NCBI RefSeq assembly: GCF_015291745.1
Contig: NZ_CP030060.1
Location: 682,001-746,000, forward strand
Source of the DNA: Bradyrhizobium sp. CCBAU 53351
Lineage (GTDB): Bacteria; Pseudomonadota; Alphaproteobacteria; Rhizobiales; Xanthobacteraceae
Reading direction: 5' to 3'
Length of the DNA stretch: 64,000 nt
Part shown: positions 38,032 to 48,879 of the stretch, piece by piece
Position numbering within the stretch: the first letter of the stretch is position 1
Layout: the number at the start of each line of letters is the position of its first letter
The notes under the pieces: model-generated
Databases searched by the model: none
What the model saw: the letters and a program-made list of their open reading frames with translations, nothing else
Told to the model about the DNA's origin: nothing
Program-made: the position numbers and the translations under genes

Positions 38032-38895
38032 TCACCGCGCGGTCAGCCTGCGAGCCTCCGTGGTATCGAGCAGGATGTTGTCGATCAGCCGGGTTGAGCC
38101 AACATAACCTGCGACACAAATCGCAGCAGGACGCGTCAGCTCGCTTGTAGCTGGCGTGAGCGTTTCGGCATCGACGATTTCCAGGTATTGCAGCTCGTCG
38201 ATCTCTATAGTCTGCCTGGCGAGTGACAACAGCCGGATGGAATCGCGCTCGCCTGCCTGAAAGACAGCCTTTGCTGCGAAAAGGCCGCGGCTGATGGAAA
38301 GGGCGCTGCTGCGTTCAGGAGCGCTGAGATAGCGGTTCCGGCTGCTCATGGCGAGCCCGTCCGGATCGCGAACCGTCGGGACGGTGACGATTTCGATCGG
38401 GAGATTGAGATCGGTGACCATCCGCCGCACTACGGCACATTGCTGAAAGTCCTTTTGTCCGAAGAACGCCAGATCAGGCTGCACCATGTTGAACAGCTTG
38501 CAGACGACGGTCGTAACACCCCGAAAGTGGCCGGGCCTGAACGGGCCACAGAGGGGCTGTGCCGGTGCACCCGGTTCGACAAAGGTGTCGAACCCCGACC
38601 GATACACTTCCTCCGCCCCGGGAGCAAAGATAATATCGACGTCAGCCTCGCGGCACAGTCGTTCGTCTCGGGGGAAGTCCCGTGGATACACGCTGAGATC
38701 TTCCTTCGGGCCAAACTGGGCCGGGTTGACGAAGATGCTGACGACCGTGGTGTTGCAGCGTGCCCGGCTCGCTTTAACAAGCGCGAGATGACCATCGTGC
38801 AGGTATCCCATTGTGGGCACAAATCCGACGCGACCATTCGGTTTGTGACCAGCGAGGGCGCGGCGCAGCTCGCGGACGGTTTTTATGGTGCGCAC
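38032..38895 (-). CDS. panC: pantoate-beta-alanine ligase
   Basis: Last step of pantothenate synthesis: pantoate plus beta-alanine plus ATP. 287 aa from a GTG at 38895, four bases after the panB stop. Nucleotidyltransferase motifs: GFVPTMGYLHDGHLALVKAS (HxGH), SIFVNPAQFGPKEDL, FFGQKDFQQCAVVRRM and the KMSKS-like AMSSRNRYLS. Upstream open frame is not part of the family. A symbiosis-island panC is probably extra to a chromosomal copy. Confidence 0.94.
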   Translation of the reverse strand: MRTIKTVRELRRALAGHKPNGRVGFVPTMGYLHDGHLALVKASRARCNTTVVSIFVNPAQFGPKEDLSVYPRDFPRDERLCREADVDIIFAPGAEEVYRSGFDTFVEPGAPAQPLCGPFRPGHFRGVTTVVCKLFNMVQPDLAFFGQKDFQQCAVVRRMVTDLNLPIEIVTVPTVRDPDGLAMSSRNRYLSAPERSSALSISRGLFAAKAVFQAGERDSIRLLSLARQTIEIDELQYLEIVDAETLTPATSELTRPAAICVAGYVGSTRLIDNILLDTTEARRLTAR

Positions 38896-38899
38896 GACG

Positions 38900-39778
38900 C
38901 TAAATTCCGTCCCGCTCGCCTGGCGTCCAGTTTGCGACGACCTCCGCCAGGGATTCCGGCAAACGGTAGGACTCCTGAGCGTCCGGAAATGTGCCCTCCC
39001 GGACATCGGTCGCCCAGCTTGCGAGGGCATCCTGCAAGACCTGAAATCCGTTCGAATAGGGGCGCACGAATTTCGGCCGGTGCCCCTCCGTCAATCCGAC
39101 CACGTCGTGGAACACGAGTACCTGGCCCGAACATTTCGCTCCCGCGCCGATCCCAATGGTCGGAATCTTCAGGATCTCGGTCACACGCGCTGCAAGCTCG
39201 GCCGGAATGCCCTCGAGCACGAGCGCAAAGCATCCCGCTTGCTCTAACCGGTGCGCGTCCTCGAGCAGTTGCAATGCAGCCTCGCTCGTGCGACCCTGCA
39301 CCCTGAAGCCGCCCATGACGTTGACGCTTTGCGGGGTGAGGCCGAGGTGTCCCATCACCGGGATTTCGCATTGGACCAGCGCGCGTATCATGTCGATGCG
39401 CTTGGCGCCCCCTTCCAGCTTGACGGCATCTGCTCCCCGTTGCAGGAAGCCACCTGCGTTGCGGATAGTTTCCTGCGGGCTGACATGGAAGCTGAGAAAC
39501 GGCATATCAGCCACGAGCAGCGCACGAGGTCTTGTGCGCGCGACAGCCTCCAGATGATAGTTCATCATCGGCATGCTGACCGGAAGGGTATTGTCGTAGC
39601 CGAGACAGACATTGCCGACGCTGTCGCCCACGAGGAGGATATCGACGATGGAATCGGCAATCCGCGCTGTCACGGCGTCATAGGCGGTGGTCATCGTTAT
39701 GCGCCGCCGTTCCTCCTTCCATTGTTGAAGGAGCGGAATCGTCACTCGCGCACTGGGCGCTTGAGATATGTGGCTCAT
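38900..39778 (-). CDS. panB: 3-methyl-2-oxobutanoate hydroxymethyltransferase
   Basis: Ketopantoate synthase, first step of the pantothenate branch. 292 aa from the ATG at 39778. Motifs: TMTTAYDAVTARIADSIVDI, then LLVGDSVGNVCLGYDNTLPV, metal/substrate EGGAKR, and GHLGLTPQSVNVMGGF. Overlapping expression with panC supplies pantoate for CoA. panBC on symbiotic replicons is known from other rhizobia (for example R. etli p42f). Confidence 0.94.
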   Translation of the reverse strand: MSHISQAPSARVTIPLLQQWKEERRRITMTTAYDAVTARIADSIVDILLVGDSVGNVCLGYDNTLPVSMPMMNYHLEAVARTRPRALLVADMPFLSFHVSPQETIRNAGGFLQRGADAVKLEGGAKRIDMIRALVQCEIPVMGHLGLTPQSVNVMGGFRVQGRTSEAALQLLEDAHRLEQAGCFALVLEGIPAELAARVTEILKIPTIGIGAGAKCSGQVLVFHDVVGLTEGHRPKFVRPYSNGFQVLQDALASWATDVREGTFPDAQESYRLPESLAEVVANWTPGERDGI

Positions 39779-39959
39779 CTGCGATCCCCGGTTGTGTTCA
39801 ATCCGCATTCGTTGCAGCTGCGCTTCTTAGGGGAGACGACAGAAATGGGTCAATGGTCAATTTAAGAAAGAGAAAATGTCTCTCTGAATGGCAACATCAG
39901 CAGGCCGGAGGTTTTGATGATTGCGCGATCATGGTGTGAGTACTTCTTCGCGTAACCAA

Positions 39960-40641
39960 ATCCCGCGGCGTTGAGCACGTGGAGGGGCGCAACTGTTCCG
40001 GTGATGGACGGCTTGCGGCGCGCGGCCGGGGACATTGCAGACGAGGTTAGGCAACAGAAACACGTCTATTGCACGCCGAACCAAAAATGCCGCGCGGGTC
40101 TTAGGGACGTCCGAAAGGCAGCAGCGTCCCTTGGGCGCCAATGGCTTGATCTCGGAAAAGGCGACACGGGAGTGGTCGTCAATGTAGACGGGCTGGGAGC
40201 GCCGGGTAATGCCGTCTCCGATCCCTCCAAAAACGCCACAGCGTTATGATGTCGATGTGAATGATCTCGCCTGGGCTTTCACGCTCATATCGGCCTTCCC
40301 CGCTCAGTCAGCTCCTCGCGATCCGGTTCAATTCTAAGCGACGAGGATGGCTGACGGCGGCCGTCGACACTTCGACCTGGTCGGCGATCTGCGTGCCGGT
40401 GTAGATGTCGGCGCAATGCGTCGAAGCCTGCACATGTGGCTGGCGGGACTTGGCGACGAAAGGGTCTGGAGGAGCGATTGCGCAACCAAGCAACACCTTC
40501 CGCGCGGAACCGCTTGACCTATTTTCAATCGTCTTCGGCAAGATGTTTCACAGGTCAGCCATCGGCTTGCGGCAGCCTACTCCTCCGCAGCATCGCCTAT
40601 CGACCTTTGGGCATCAACGGCGCATTCTTGTGGGTGTTCAT
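39960..40641 (-). pseudogene. IS481-family transposase, degenerate
   Basis: A whole but ruined transposase can be followed across frames from an ATG at 40641: MNTHKNAPLMPKGR, then LRNRSSRPFRRQVPPATC, GTQIADQVEVSTAAVSHP, LRIEPDREELTERG, and YERESPGEIIHIDI. These are the N-terminal helix-turn-helix and start of the DDE core of IS481 enzymes. There are in-frame stops and several frameshifts. The later catalytic region is unrecognisable below about 39960. Confidence 0.65.
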
Positions 40642-40741
40642 CCGGTCTCTCCCAGAACACTGCAGCTTCGGAAACTCAGCTTTCTCGGTTCAGAACGGAT
40701 GGGCACTTCCTGAAAGATCACAGCTACGTTGAGCCGAATTA

Positions 40742-41038
40742 TTAGCCAAACTTGAACAGTACGCCGTAACCACCTCGCGGATAGCTCCACTCGATGTCAC
40801 CTCTCTCCTCGCAGATCACGCGGCAAGTGCCGCACTCGATGCAGCCGTCCACGGCGACTTCTATCTGGTGCTTGTCGTTAGCTACATAGCAGTGAGCCGG
40901 GCAGGTTGTCAGCATGCTCACGAGCTCCGAGGATGGCATCGTGTGTGGCCGCACCTTGATGTGAGGGTGCCCAGGATCAAGCAGGTAGCGGTTGTAGAAT
41001 AGCCTGTCCTCGACGCGCGCGGATCGGTCGGTCGACAT
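40742..41038 (-). CDS. fixX: FixX ferredoxin-like protein
   Basis: 98-aa ferredoxin-like subunit of the FixABCX electron-bifurcating complex, passing electrons from FixC toward nitrogenase. The cluster motif is [20 protein letters not shown], with an additional CPAHCYV upstream and the conserved end [13 protein letters not shown] eight bases upstream supports the start. Last gene of the nifW-fixABCX unit. Confidence 0.95.
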   Translation of the reverse strand: MSTDRSARVEDRLFYNRYLLDPGHPHIKVRPHTMPSSELVSMLTTCPAHCYVANDKHQIEVAVDGCIECGTCRVICEERGDIEWSYPRGGYGVLFKFG

Positions 41039-41069
41039 GGTTAGCCCTCATGGGGGTGTGAGAGAAGCG

Positions 41070-42377
41070 TTACCGCCAAGCGCGCGCGAGGCGAACGGCA
41101 TCACCGAGCAGGCCGCTCCACGAACGGCTCTTGACGAAGGAGTTTAGTGATTGCTTTTCCTTTTCGGCCTTTGGTGTCCCGTCGACCCGCAAGAAATTCT
41201 GCATCGATTCCGAGACGAGCTCCGGATATGTCAGAAAAAAGTTCCGGGAGTAGGTGTGCATCAGCGCGGGCATGTCTTTGTACTTCCTTAGGTCCCTAAT
41301 GACAAACGAATGGTCCAACATCGTCTTGTAAATTGACAGATTCGTCGCTGTCATTGGGGCGCCGCGCGACTTGACTTGGATGATCGCTTCGGCCGCGAGT
41401 CGCCCCGATGTCATTGCGAGGTTTGAGCCCTCGCGATGCATAGCGTTGTTGAGTTGAGCGGCGTCGCCTACGACGACCCAGCCCTCGCCATATAGCTGCG
41501 GAATGGCCTTGAAGCCACCCTCGGGAATGAGGTGAGCGGCATATTCCTTGACTTCCGATCCCTCGATCAGCGGAGCGACCGAAGGATGCCGCTTGAAGCG
41601 ATCGAGCAGACCATACGGTGTTTCCCCGGTGCTTGTGAAGTGCGCGACCAGGCATCCGATGCCAAGGGAGATGCATTCCTTATTGGTGTAGATGAAGCCC
41701 ATGCCTGTCATGCCGCGGGAGATGGTGCCCGCAGCCTCAATGACGAGCCCTTCATCGCCCTTAAGATTGAAGCGGGCCTCGATAACTTCGCGCGGTAGGA
41801 AGTGCATCTCCTTCACGGCGAGTGCGACCGTGTCCGGCGTAGGCCGCTTGCGTACGCCGGCCCGCGTGCCAAGAAGGCCGTTGACGCCTTCCGCGAGGAC
41901 CACCGCGCCAGCATGGATCTCGCCATCGGCGCGGTCAGTCCGCACACCCACCACCTTGCCGTTAGCATCTTGCATTAGTTCGGTTGCCGTTGTCTCGCAT
42001 AGCACCGTGGCGCCAGCTTCGCGAACTTTCTGCGAGAACCACCTATCGAACTGAGCGCGGATGATAGTATAGCGGTTCGGCCTTTCTTCGTTGAAGTCGT
42101 CGGAGCGGTAGTGCAGGCCGGTGTGAGAGCGGTCATCCATCATCCAGAAGCGCTGTTCGACCAGATGCCGCTCAAGCGGCGCGTCTTGTCGAAAGTTAGC
42201 GACAAGCGCCTCCAGCATATCGGCATAGAGGATCGCACCCTGCACGTTCTTCGACCCGGGATATTCGCCACGCTCGAGCTGAAGAACCTTCAGGCCGTGC
42301 TTGGCAAGCGTGAGCGCCGCTGCATTGCCGGCCATACCTGCCCCGACGACGATGATGTCAAATGTTTCCGCGGTCAC
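41070..42377 (-). CDS. fixC: FixC flavoprotein
   Basis: 435-aa ETF-quinone-oxidoreductase-like subunit at the membrane. The N-terminal FAD motif is [20 protein letters not shown]; further conserved parts are [14 protein letters not shown] and [20 protein letters not shown]. With FixX it takes one branch of the bifurcated electrons. GTG start at 42377 preceded by AAGGAGAG. Confidence 0.95.
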   Translation of the reverse strand: MTAETFDIIVVGAGMAGNAAALTLAKHGLKVLQLERGEYPGSKNVQGAILYADMLEALVANFRQDAPLERHLVEQRFWMMDDRSHTGLHYRSDDFNEERPNRYTIIRAQFDRWFSQKVREAGATVLCETTATELMQDANGKVVGVRTDRADGEIHAGAVVLAEGVNGLLGTRAGVRKRPTPDTVALAVKEMHFLPREVIEARFNLKGDEGLVIEAAGTISRGMTGMGFIYTNKECISLGIGCLVAHFTSTGETPYGLLDRFKRHPSVAPLIEGSEVKEYAAHLIPEGGFKAIPQLYGEGWVVVGDAAQLNNAMHREGSNLAMTSGRLAAEAIIQVKSRGAPMTATNLSIYKTMLDHSFVIRDLRKYKDMPALMHTYSRNFFLTYPELVSESMQNFLRVDGTPKAEKEKQSLNSFVKSRSWSGLLGDAVRLARAWR

Positions 42378-42393
42378 GAGGTCTCTCCTTGTC

Positions 42394-43500
42394 CTATCCT
42401 GCGATCCGGTCGCGCGAATGCGGCGACAGCCGGGCGCGAAACGCCTCGGTCAGGATTGGCAGCAACCGGATCGCGTCCTCGACAATGCCTAAATGCGAGA
42501 ACTCGAAGATAGGCGCGTTCCTTTCGGTGTTGATGGCGACGATAAGGTCGGCGCCGTCGACACCGACGCGGTGCTGAATGGCTCCGGAGATTCCGGCGGC
42601 GATGTAGAGCTTTGGCCTGATGGTTTTGCCGGTTTGGCCAATTTGCCGGTCGGATGTGACCCAACCCTTTTGCACCAGGGGGCGCGAGCAGCCAAACTCG
42701 GCACCTAGCACGTCGGCGAGCCGGCGCACGAGCCGGAAGTTTTCAGACGAACCAAGGCCGAGGCCTCCGGCAACGACAACATCGGCATAAGCGAGATTGG
42801 ATCGTGCGGAATCGCGATCCGGTAGGAACGACAGCACCTTCGTTACGATATCGTCCTCGACAAGTCCAAGCGGGAGGGTGATGATGCGGCCGATCGGGCG
42901 CGCGCAGCGTTCTGGCACAGGCATCACGCGCGGCCGGACTGTAGCCATCTGCGGACGGTAGTTCAGCGTATAGATCGTGCATAGCAGCGAGCCGCCAAAG
43001 GTCGGACGCGTCGCGGCGAGGGAACCGTCGGCATCGACGTCGAGCTCTGTGCAATCGGCAGTCAGACCAGTGCGCAATGTCGTTGCGACTGAACCTGCTA
43101 GGTCGCGGCCTAGAGTGGTCGCGCCTAGGAGCAAGATCTCGGGCTTGTAGCTATTGACGAGCTTGGTGAGCGCCTTGATATAGGATTCGTTGCGATAGTC
43201 CTTGAGCAGATCATCGGCGACCATATAGACAAGGTCGGCTCCGTAGCAGAACGACTCGGTAGCGGCGGCCTGCGATGCCTCGCCCTCTTGCCCGATCACC
43301 ACTGCGGCGAGATCAACTTTGAGCTTGTCAGCAAGCTTGCGGCCAACGCCCATTAGCTCCCAGGATACAGAGTGGACCTGGCCGCGTTCTTGCTCGATGA
43401 AGACCCACACATGTTTGTAGGTCTTGAAGCGGTCAGACAGCTGCTTCTTAGCCGCGGCGCGACTCGAAGGGGAAGCGCCGATTTCAGATGCGGTATTCAT
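42394..43500 (-). CDS. fixB: FixB, electron-transfer flavoprotein alpha subunit
   Basis: 368 aa. N-terminal ETF alpha/beta domain ([20 protein letters not shown]) and C-terminal FAD-binding domain with [20 protein letters not shown], then [20 protein letters not shown] and [19 protein letters not shown]. With FixA it forms the bifurcating flavoprotein that oxidises NADH. It follows fixA by 18 bases. Start ATG with AAAGG upstream. Confidence 0.95.
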   Translation of the reverse strand: MNTASEIGASPSSRAAAKKQLSDRFKTYKHVWVFIEQERGQVHSVSWELMGVGRKLADKLKVDLAAVVIGQEGEASQAAATESFCYGADLVYMVADDLLKDYRNESYIKALTKLVNSYKPEILLLGATTLGRDLAGSVATTLRTGLTADCTELDVDADGSLAATRPTFGGSLLCTIYTLNYRPQMATVRPRVMPVPERCARPIGRIITLPLGLVEDDIVTKVLSFLPDRDSARSNLAYADVVVAGGLGLGSSENFRLVRRLADVLGAEFGCSRPLVQKGWVTSDRQIGQTGKTIRPKLYIAAGISGAIQHRVGVDGADLIVAINTERNAPIFEFSHLGIVEDAIRLLPILTEAFRARLSPHSRDRIAG

Positions 43501-43518
43501 GTTGCGCCTTTCTTTAGC

Positions 43519-44361
43519 TCAATAGCCGCGCGCCAGTGCCGCGAGCTCGATCTCGAGGGCCGGCCGGCACCTGAAAATAGCGTTGATCAATGCCTCCGCG
43601 GGCTGCTCGTCAGGCTCTATCATCGTGGCCTTCTCGTTGCGGGCGGCTGGTGCGAAAACGCGCTTGACGACGGTGGGCGAGCCCCGCAAGCCGCATTGTG
43701 AAATGTCATCAACCCCCGCCTGTTGCGCGCTCCATTTCAGGATCGTCGCGCGGGCAGCGCGCAGCGCATCAGCCATCGCACCGCGGCGGATCTGGTTCGT
43801 CGCTTCGAGCATCGTGACCAGGCAGGGGAGCCGTGTCCGAAGCAACTGGACGCCACCCTCAGAGCGTCGCTCGACGTCGATGGTGCGGGCATGCAAGTCC
43901 AGTGCGCTGATCTTGCCAACATAGGTGAGCTGAAACAGGCCAAGCCGTTTTGCGATGCCAGGGCCGACCTGTGCGGTGTCTCCATCGATGGTCTGCTTTC
44001 CTGTGAAGACAATGTCAGGGGCGCCGAACTCGCTCGAGATCCTACGGATCGCTGTCGCCAAAGCGTAGGTTGTGGCTAGGGTGTCCGCGCCCGCGAAAAA
44101 GCGATCGGTCAGGAGCACCGCACGATCCGCGCCGAAGGTGAGCGCCTTGCGAAGACTGTCCTCGGCAGAAGGGGGGCCCATAGTCAACACCGTGACTTCG
44201 CCGCCGAACTGATCGCGTAGCTCAAGGGCAGCTTCCAATGCAAAGAGATCGTACGGGTTGATGATGGTCGGCACGCCCTGACGCATGATGGTATTTGTCA
44301 CGGGATGCACGCGGATCTGTCCGGAGTCTGGAACCTGCTTGATGCAAACGAGCAAGTGCAT
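43519..44361 (-). CDS. fixA: FixA, electron-transfer flavoprotein beta subunit
   Basis: 280 aa from ATG 44361, with GGAGAAG at the right distance. The start MHLLVCIKQVPDSGQIRVHP is the family N-terminus; further ETF-beta motifs are NPYDLFALEAALELRD, the FTGKQTIDGDTAQVGP segment and the AMP/FAD region. Its position directly before fixB makes a complete fixABCX; in B. diazoefficiens fixA is separate from fixBCX. Confidence 0.95.
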   Translation of the reverse strand: MHLLVCIKQVPDSGQIRVHPVTNTIMRQGVPTIINPYDLFALEAALELRDQFGGEVTVLTMGPPSAEDSLRKALTFGADRAVLLTDRFFAGADTLATTYALATAIRRISSEFGAPDIVFTGKQTIDGDTAQVGPGIAKRLGLFQLTYVGKISALDLHARTIDVERRSEGGVQLLRTRLPCLVTMLEATNQIRRGAMADALRAARATILKWSAQQAGVDDISQCGLRGSPTVVKRVFAPAARNEKATMIEPDEQPAEALINAIFRCRPALEIELAALARGY

Positions 44362-44436
44362 GATCTTCTCCAAGACTAATCTCCCCAAAACAGTTCAGAG
44401 TGGAATGGCAATCACACCAACGAGAACGAGAACGTT

Positions 44437-44853
44437 TCAGTCGGCGGAGGTTTCGGGTGTAACCGCTAGGCGCCCGGAGGGCAGTACGCCGCTGCGACTA
44501 GGCGTAGCCAGTCCGACAGAGGGCAGTTCAATTTCGTTACCAATCTGCACTAGTACGGGTACAGGCTTGGTGTCGGGCGCGGCGTCCTTTAAGACCTTGA
44601 ACACGCGCTGTTCAATCGGCGGTGACGTGACGAAATCTGAATATGCGCGCTCAAGCACGAGTTTGCACCGTTTAGCAACGCTGTCGTCCGCCAGATCGCT
44701 AAGGCTCTCCTTAGCAAGATATTCGCCCATGCGCCTGAGAATGTGCAGCCGCGCAACGTTGACCACTTTAGGATCGTAGTCGACGCCTAACAGAGCGAAG
44801 AACTCTTCGGCAGAAGCGGCTTTGCTGAGGCGCGCGATAATTCCATCAGACAT
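44437..44853 (-). CDS. nifW: NifW, nitrogenase-stabilising protein
   Basis: 138 aa with the NifW core: AASAEEFFALLGVDYDPKVV, then NVARLHILRRMGEYLAKESL and CKLVLERAYSDFVTSPP. It protects or matures the MoFe protein, especially against oxygen. The C-terminal 35 residues are variable. AAGGAAC precedes the ATG. It heads the nifW-fixABCX unit; 75 bases separate it from fixA. Confidence 0.93.
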   Translation of the reverse strand: MSDGIIARLSKAASAEEFFALLGVDYDPKVVNVARLHILRRMGEYLAKESLSDLADDSVAKRCKLVLERAYSDFVTSPPIEQRVFKVLKDAAPDTKPVPVLVQIGNEIELPSVGLATPSRSGVLPSGRLAVTPETSAD

Positions 44854-45316
44854 TCAAGTTCCTTCATACTCTGCGGTCTCTACCGGCCGGGTCTGCTTCG
44901 CGGGTGCGCTGATATGCCGAGCGAGCGTTGCGCCTCAACGTCCGGCCCGGTGCGATCTAATTGGTGGCGATCTGCACGCCGCGAGTCCGCATCGGCGCGC
45001 TCACTCCGGGCGTCGGCAACAGTGGCCGATGCTGGTAGTCCGGAGCCGACCGTCGTCGGACGAGTTGGCTGGCACGACGGACCGGTGTTCGCGCAAGGCC
45101 GTCACTTCCCCATGAAGCTGTGGCGTTGTTGATGCTTGCGGAAATTAGCGCTGATGCGATCGGCACCGTCTTGCTTTCTGGAGGTTGGCGCTTGGTGTGC
45201 CATCGGTCGAGATGATGTTGTTGGTCGACGAGAGATCGGGACTGATCAAGGTCTGATGGTGTCGGGCGGGGTGCCGTCATCTGGGTCTTTCCATATTCAT
45301 TCCAATCATCGAAGTG
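44854..45316 (-). other. long leader between sigma-54 promoter and nifW
   Basis: About 450 bases downstream of the promoter at 45317-45332 and upstream of nifW. No convincing gene on either strand. It would be an untranslated leader or the site of a lost gene. Confidence 0.4.
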
Positions 45317-45332
45317 AGCAATGCACGTGCCA
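45317..45332 (-). promoter_or_regulatory. sigma-54 promoter of nifW-fixABCX
   Basis: Reads TGGCAC-GTGCA-TTGCT on the minus strand, a perfect match to the -24/-12 consensus TGGCAC-N5-TTGCW. It begins seven bases after the nifQ stop. No TGT-N10-ACA NifA site was found in the 150 bases upstream. Confidence 0.85.
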
Positions 45333-45338
45333 CCTCAG

Positions 45339-45989
45339 CTACAGCTTGCGTTCGACCAGGCGGCTCTCACCGCTCTCTTCGCCAAAGCAACGACCAAAAT
45401 CGGCGCATTGGGTGCAGACTGGCGCCCTGCACATACCTAAACTATCGCGTTCGCAGAGCACGCGATAGAAGAAGCGCTTCCAACGCATATTCCCGGTGTT
45501 CCGGCGGGCCAGTGGCGCGAAATGGCGCGTCAGGAGACGGGACAGCTCCGTACGCCCGCGCAGCCCGAGATCCTGCCAGAGGTGGTGAGGCTCCATTGCA
45601 CGTCGCGCTACCATTGCCGCGAGCCAATGGCCGACGTCGCCGGCAGTCGAACGCTGCGCGAGCAGGAGCTCGCGCAGGACAGCGGTTTCGTCATGGACGT
45701 CGGAGGATGAGTTTGGTATCCATGTGAAGGCGCGGGCCGCGGCCGCCGGGAAAAAGCCGGCGAGCAGTTTTCTCAGGGCATGCTCTGGAATTCCAACGCG
45801 TTCTACGATCGAGCCGCCATCCAACGCGGCAGCGACCAGGATTGAGGCCAGTGCATGACGATCGAAATCATCGTCGGCGCTGATTTCGGCTTCCGCTGGG
45901 TTGCTGCCCGTGAGCAGTCGATAGAGCGCGATTCCGACCTGTTGCACAACGGCGCTCGGCTCAGCCGATCGAGAGTTCGACACTTCCAT
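45339..45989 (-). CDS. nifQ: NifQ, molybdenum delivery for FeMo-co
   Basis: About 216 aa from ATG 45989; a TTG at 46013 is also open. NifQ carries a Mo-Fe-S precursor to NifEN. The diagnostic C-terminal cysteine cluster is present: MRWKRFFYRVLCERDSLGMC then APVCTQCADFGRCFG. MVARRAMEPHHLWQDLGL and the LLTRHFAPLARRN segment are also conserved. Follows nifH. Confidence 0.92.
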   Translation of the reverse strand: MEVSNSRSAEPSAVVQQVGIALYRLLTGSNPAEAEISADDDFDRHALASILVAAALDGGSIVERVGIPEHALRKLLAGFFPAAAARAFTWIPNSSSDVHDETAVLRELLLAQRSTAGDVGHWLAAMVARRAMEPHHLWQDLGLRGRTELSRLLTRHFAPLARRNTGNMRWKRFFYRVLCERDSLGMCRAPVCTQCADFGRCFGEESGESRLVERKL

Positions 45990-46084
45990 GTTACTCGCTT
46001 GCACCTCAGCCAAGAAATGCCCCGCCGCTATTGGAAAGACCGCTGGATAGCCGGCCCCATGAGACGAGGAGACCGGCAGGATCC

Positions 46085-47149
<1,065 letters not shown>

Positions 47150-47231
47150 CTAAGGCGCTGAGTACGCTCGCAAAGTGGTTCGCCCGGAGCCGAAGTTGGA
47201 AGGGATGTCGCCTCTACGAAAGTCAGGCCAG

Positions 47232-47247
47232 TGTGAGGATCCAGACA
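47232..47247. promoter_or_regulatory. NifA upstream activating site of nifH
   Basis: TGT-GAGGATCCAG-ACA, an exact TGT-N10-ACA. Confidence 0.85.
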
Positions 47248-48373
47248 AAGGAGCGCCGCCATGGTAAGATCACAGCGTATCTGCGCCGCCATAGGCGGGG
47301 GAAAGGTTGCTTCAGGTTGGGCGCTAGCGTTTAGACGCGTCGGTGCAGATCGGTATTGCGACAGTTAAGGAGCCATTGTCCAATGTCTGTGACGGACGAA
47401 AGTGGATCAGCTATGCCGCCCAGAGCCTGTCGCATGCGGGAATCGAGAGCGACAGCCTCGCCTCGGGCGGAGGCCGACTCTCCCGAAAGGGGCGTGGGCT
47501 GGCTGAACCCTGCTCGGCTGCTGTTCGGCGCCTTCTTGATGGAGCGCAGCGTTAAACCGATCGCCTAAGGCAGGAAGCGCGCTCCCGGCGCGAACATCTC
47601 GCTGTCGTCGACAAGTGCGACGAAGCCACGGATAAGCGATGAATACTGGCGCTAACGGCTGTTGCAATCATGCAGGTGCTTGAAGACGTTCGGGCAACCT
47701 GAACTGCAGGCGCCTCGCCAAAGCGCGATAAGAAGGAGCTTCTGGCGCGAGCAATGGACCGCACAGCGATGGTGCGGCTTCCTTAGGAAGACGCCTGTCA
47801 CGTTATGGCTGGACTGGCCGCGGCAGGGAAACCCGAGAGCCGAGATAGAGCGAGCCGGGTCGGATGCGGCGGCGCCTAGTTACGCCAATGCTCTGGGATA
47901 TTCTGGTCTTACCCCTGGCTGACGAGCGCTGAAGCGAGCGTCGATCGCGAGGCCTCAGGCCGGCCATTGGCCAGCGAAGAGCCGGAAGTGTGCACCGGCC
48001 GCCGTTGTCCTGCCGTGCAGAAGCACCGCCGTGTGTGCGATCTTCCATAAAAGCACGTTCTCACTGGAATAATCGTACGTAGATGCGTCGCTCGTGTGCC
48101 CTCTCATGTTTCGATGTGCATCCGGTGATGCCTTCGTGCCGCAAGCGCATGCGTACCGCCCGCTTTCTCGCCTGGGAGGCGACCGACCGCCACCCGCGGA
48201 ATCAACGATTTGGATCGACAGGTCTGCATAGTGTCGGTCAGCAACATAATGCGCCTAGTTGGTCGGCGCGCGCCTAGACATCGTCGGTCGATTCTTGGAA
48301 AAGACGCGGTCGTGGTGCCGATCGACTGCCCCTTACGTGCCGGCGACTAACAATTGTCAATCCAGCGCGACTA
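47248..48373. other. gene-free stretch between nifH promoter and nifZ
   Basis: About 1.1 kb with only incoherent short frames. No transposase could be followed. It probably is decayed sequence between two nif transcription units. Confidence 0.4.
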
Positions 48374-48688
48374 TCAGCACTCGTCCGGTAACTGGACGTG
48401 CCTGATGCCGTCGCGCGGCGCAACGCGATCAAGCTCCTTGCGCTTCATCCCGACGCGGCGACCGCTTTCGATGAAATCGACGCCATAAATGTAGAATCGC
48501 TGGAGGAAGGTGCCAATCGAGACGACATAGCCGATCTCGCCCTTCACAGCGAGAACCTCGCCGATCTCCTTGCCAGCATACGTCCCATCATTTCGAATGG
48601 TGCGCGTTGCCCGCACTTTCTCTCCATAGCTGAAAAACGGCTGGGCCGTTAGCTCGATAAAGTCGTCGTCGTTCACGTGGTCGCTCAT
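48374..48688 (-). CDS. nifZ: NifZ
   Basis: 104 aa with the NifZ core: FFSYGEKVRATRTIRNDGTY, then GKEIGEVLAVKGEIGYVVSI and FYIYGVDFIESGRRVGMKRK. NifZ assists formation of the second P-cluster in the MoFe protein. Its ATG overlaps the stop of the small gene before it (ATGA). Probably transcribed from the nifB promoter. Confidence 0.93.
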   Translation of the reverse strand: MSDHVNDDDFIELTAQPFFSYGEKVRATRTIRNDGTYAGKEIGEVLAVKGEIGYVVSIGTFLQRFYIYGVDFIESGRRVGMKRKELDRVAPRDGIRHVQLPDEC

Positions 48689-48879
48689 ACTCGCATTTCC
48701 TCGCTCCAGCGGAGGGGTGGCCGGCGGCCGCGCGCGTTTTGCACGAGGCTATCATGGCTTTCGCCCCGCACCATGAGCTCGCCAGCCACGGCACGAGCCG
48801 TAACGCTGAAATGGATGTCGGATGGCGGGCCGTCAAGTGCACTGCAGCGTGGCGTTAGGTAAGCATGCCGGGTAGCCAT
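48685..48879 (-). CDS. small protein coupled to nifZ, unknown
   Basis: 64 aa from ATG 48879 (a GTG at 48900 is also open). Sequence includes MATRHAYLTPRCSALDGPPS and FSVTARAVAGELMVRGESHD. I recognise no domain. The four-base overlap with nifZ implies co-translation and a role in the nif regulon. The seventh to last residues are rich in arginine and tryptophan. Confidence 0.6.
   Translation of the reverse strand: MATRHAYLTPRCSALDGPPSDIHFSVTARAVAGELMVRGESHDSLVQNARGRRPPLRWSEEMRV

Noticed and set aside
44957..45280. 107-residue minus-strand frame in the nifW leader
   Set aside because: Composition is incoherent, with no domain and no ribosome-binding site.
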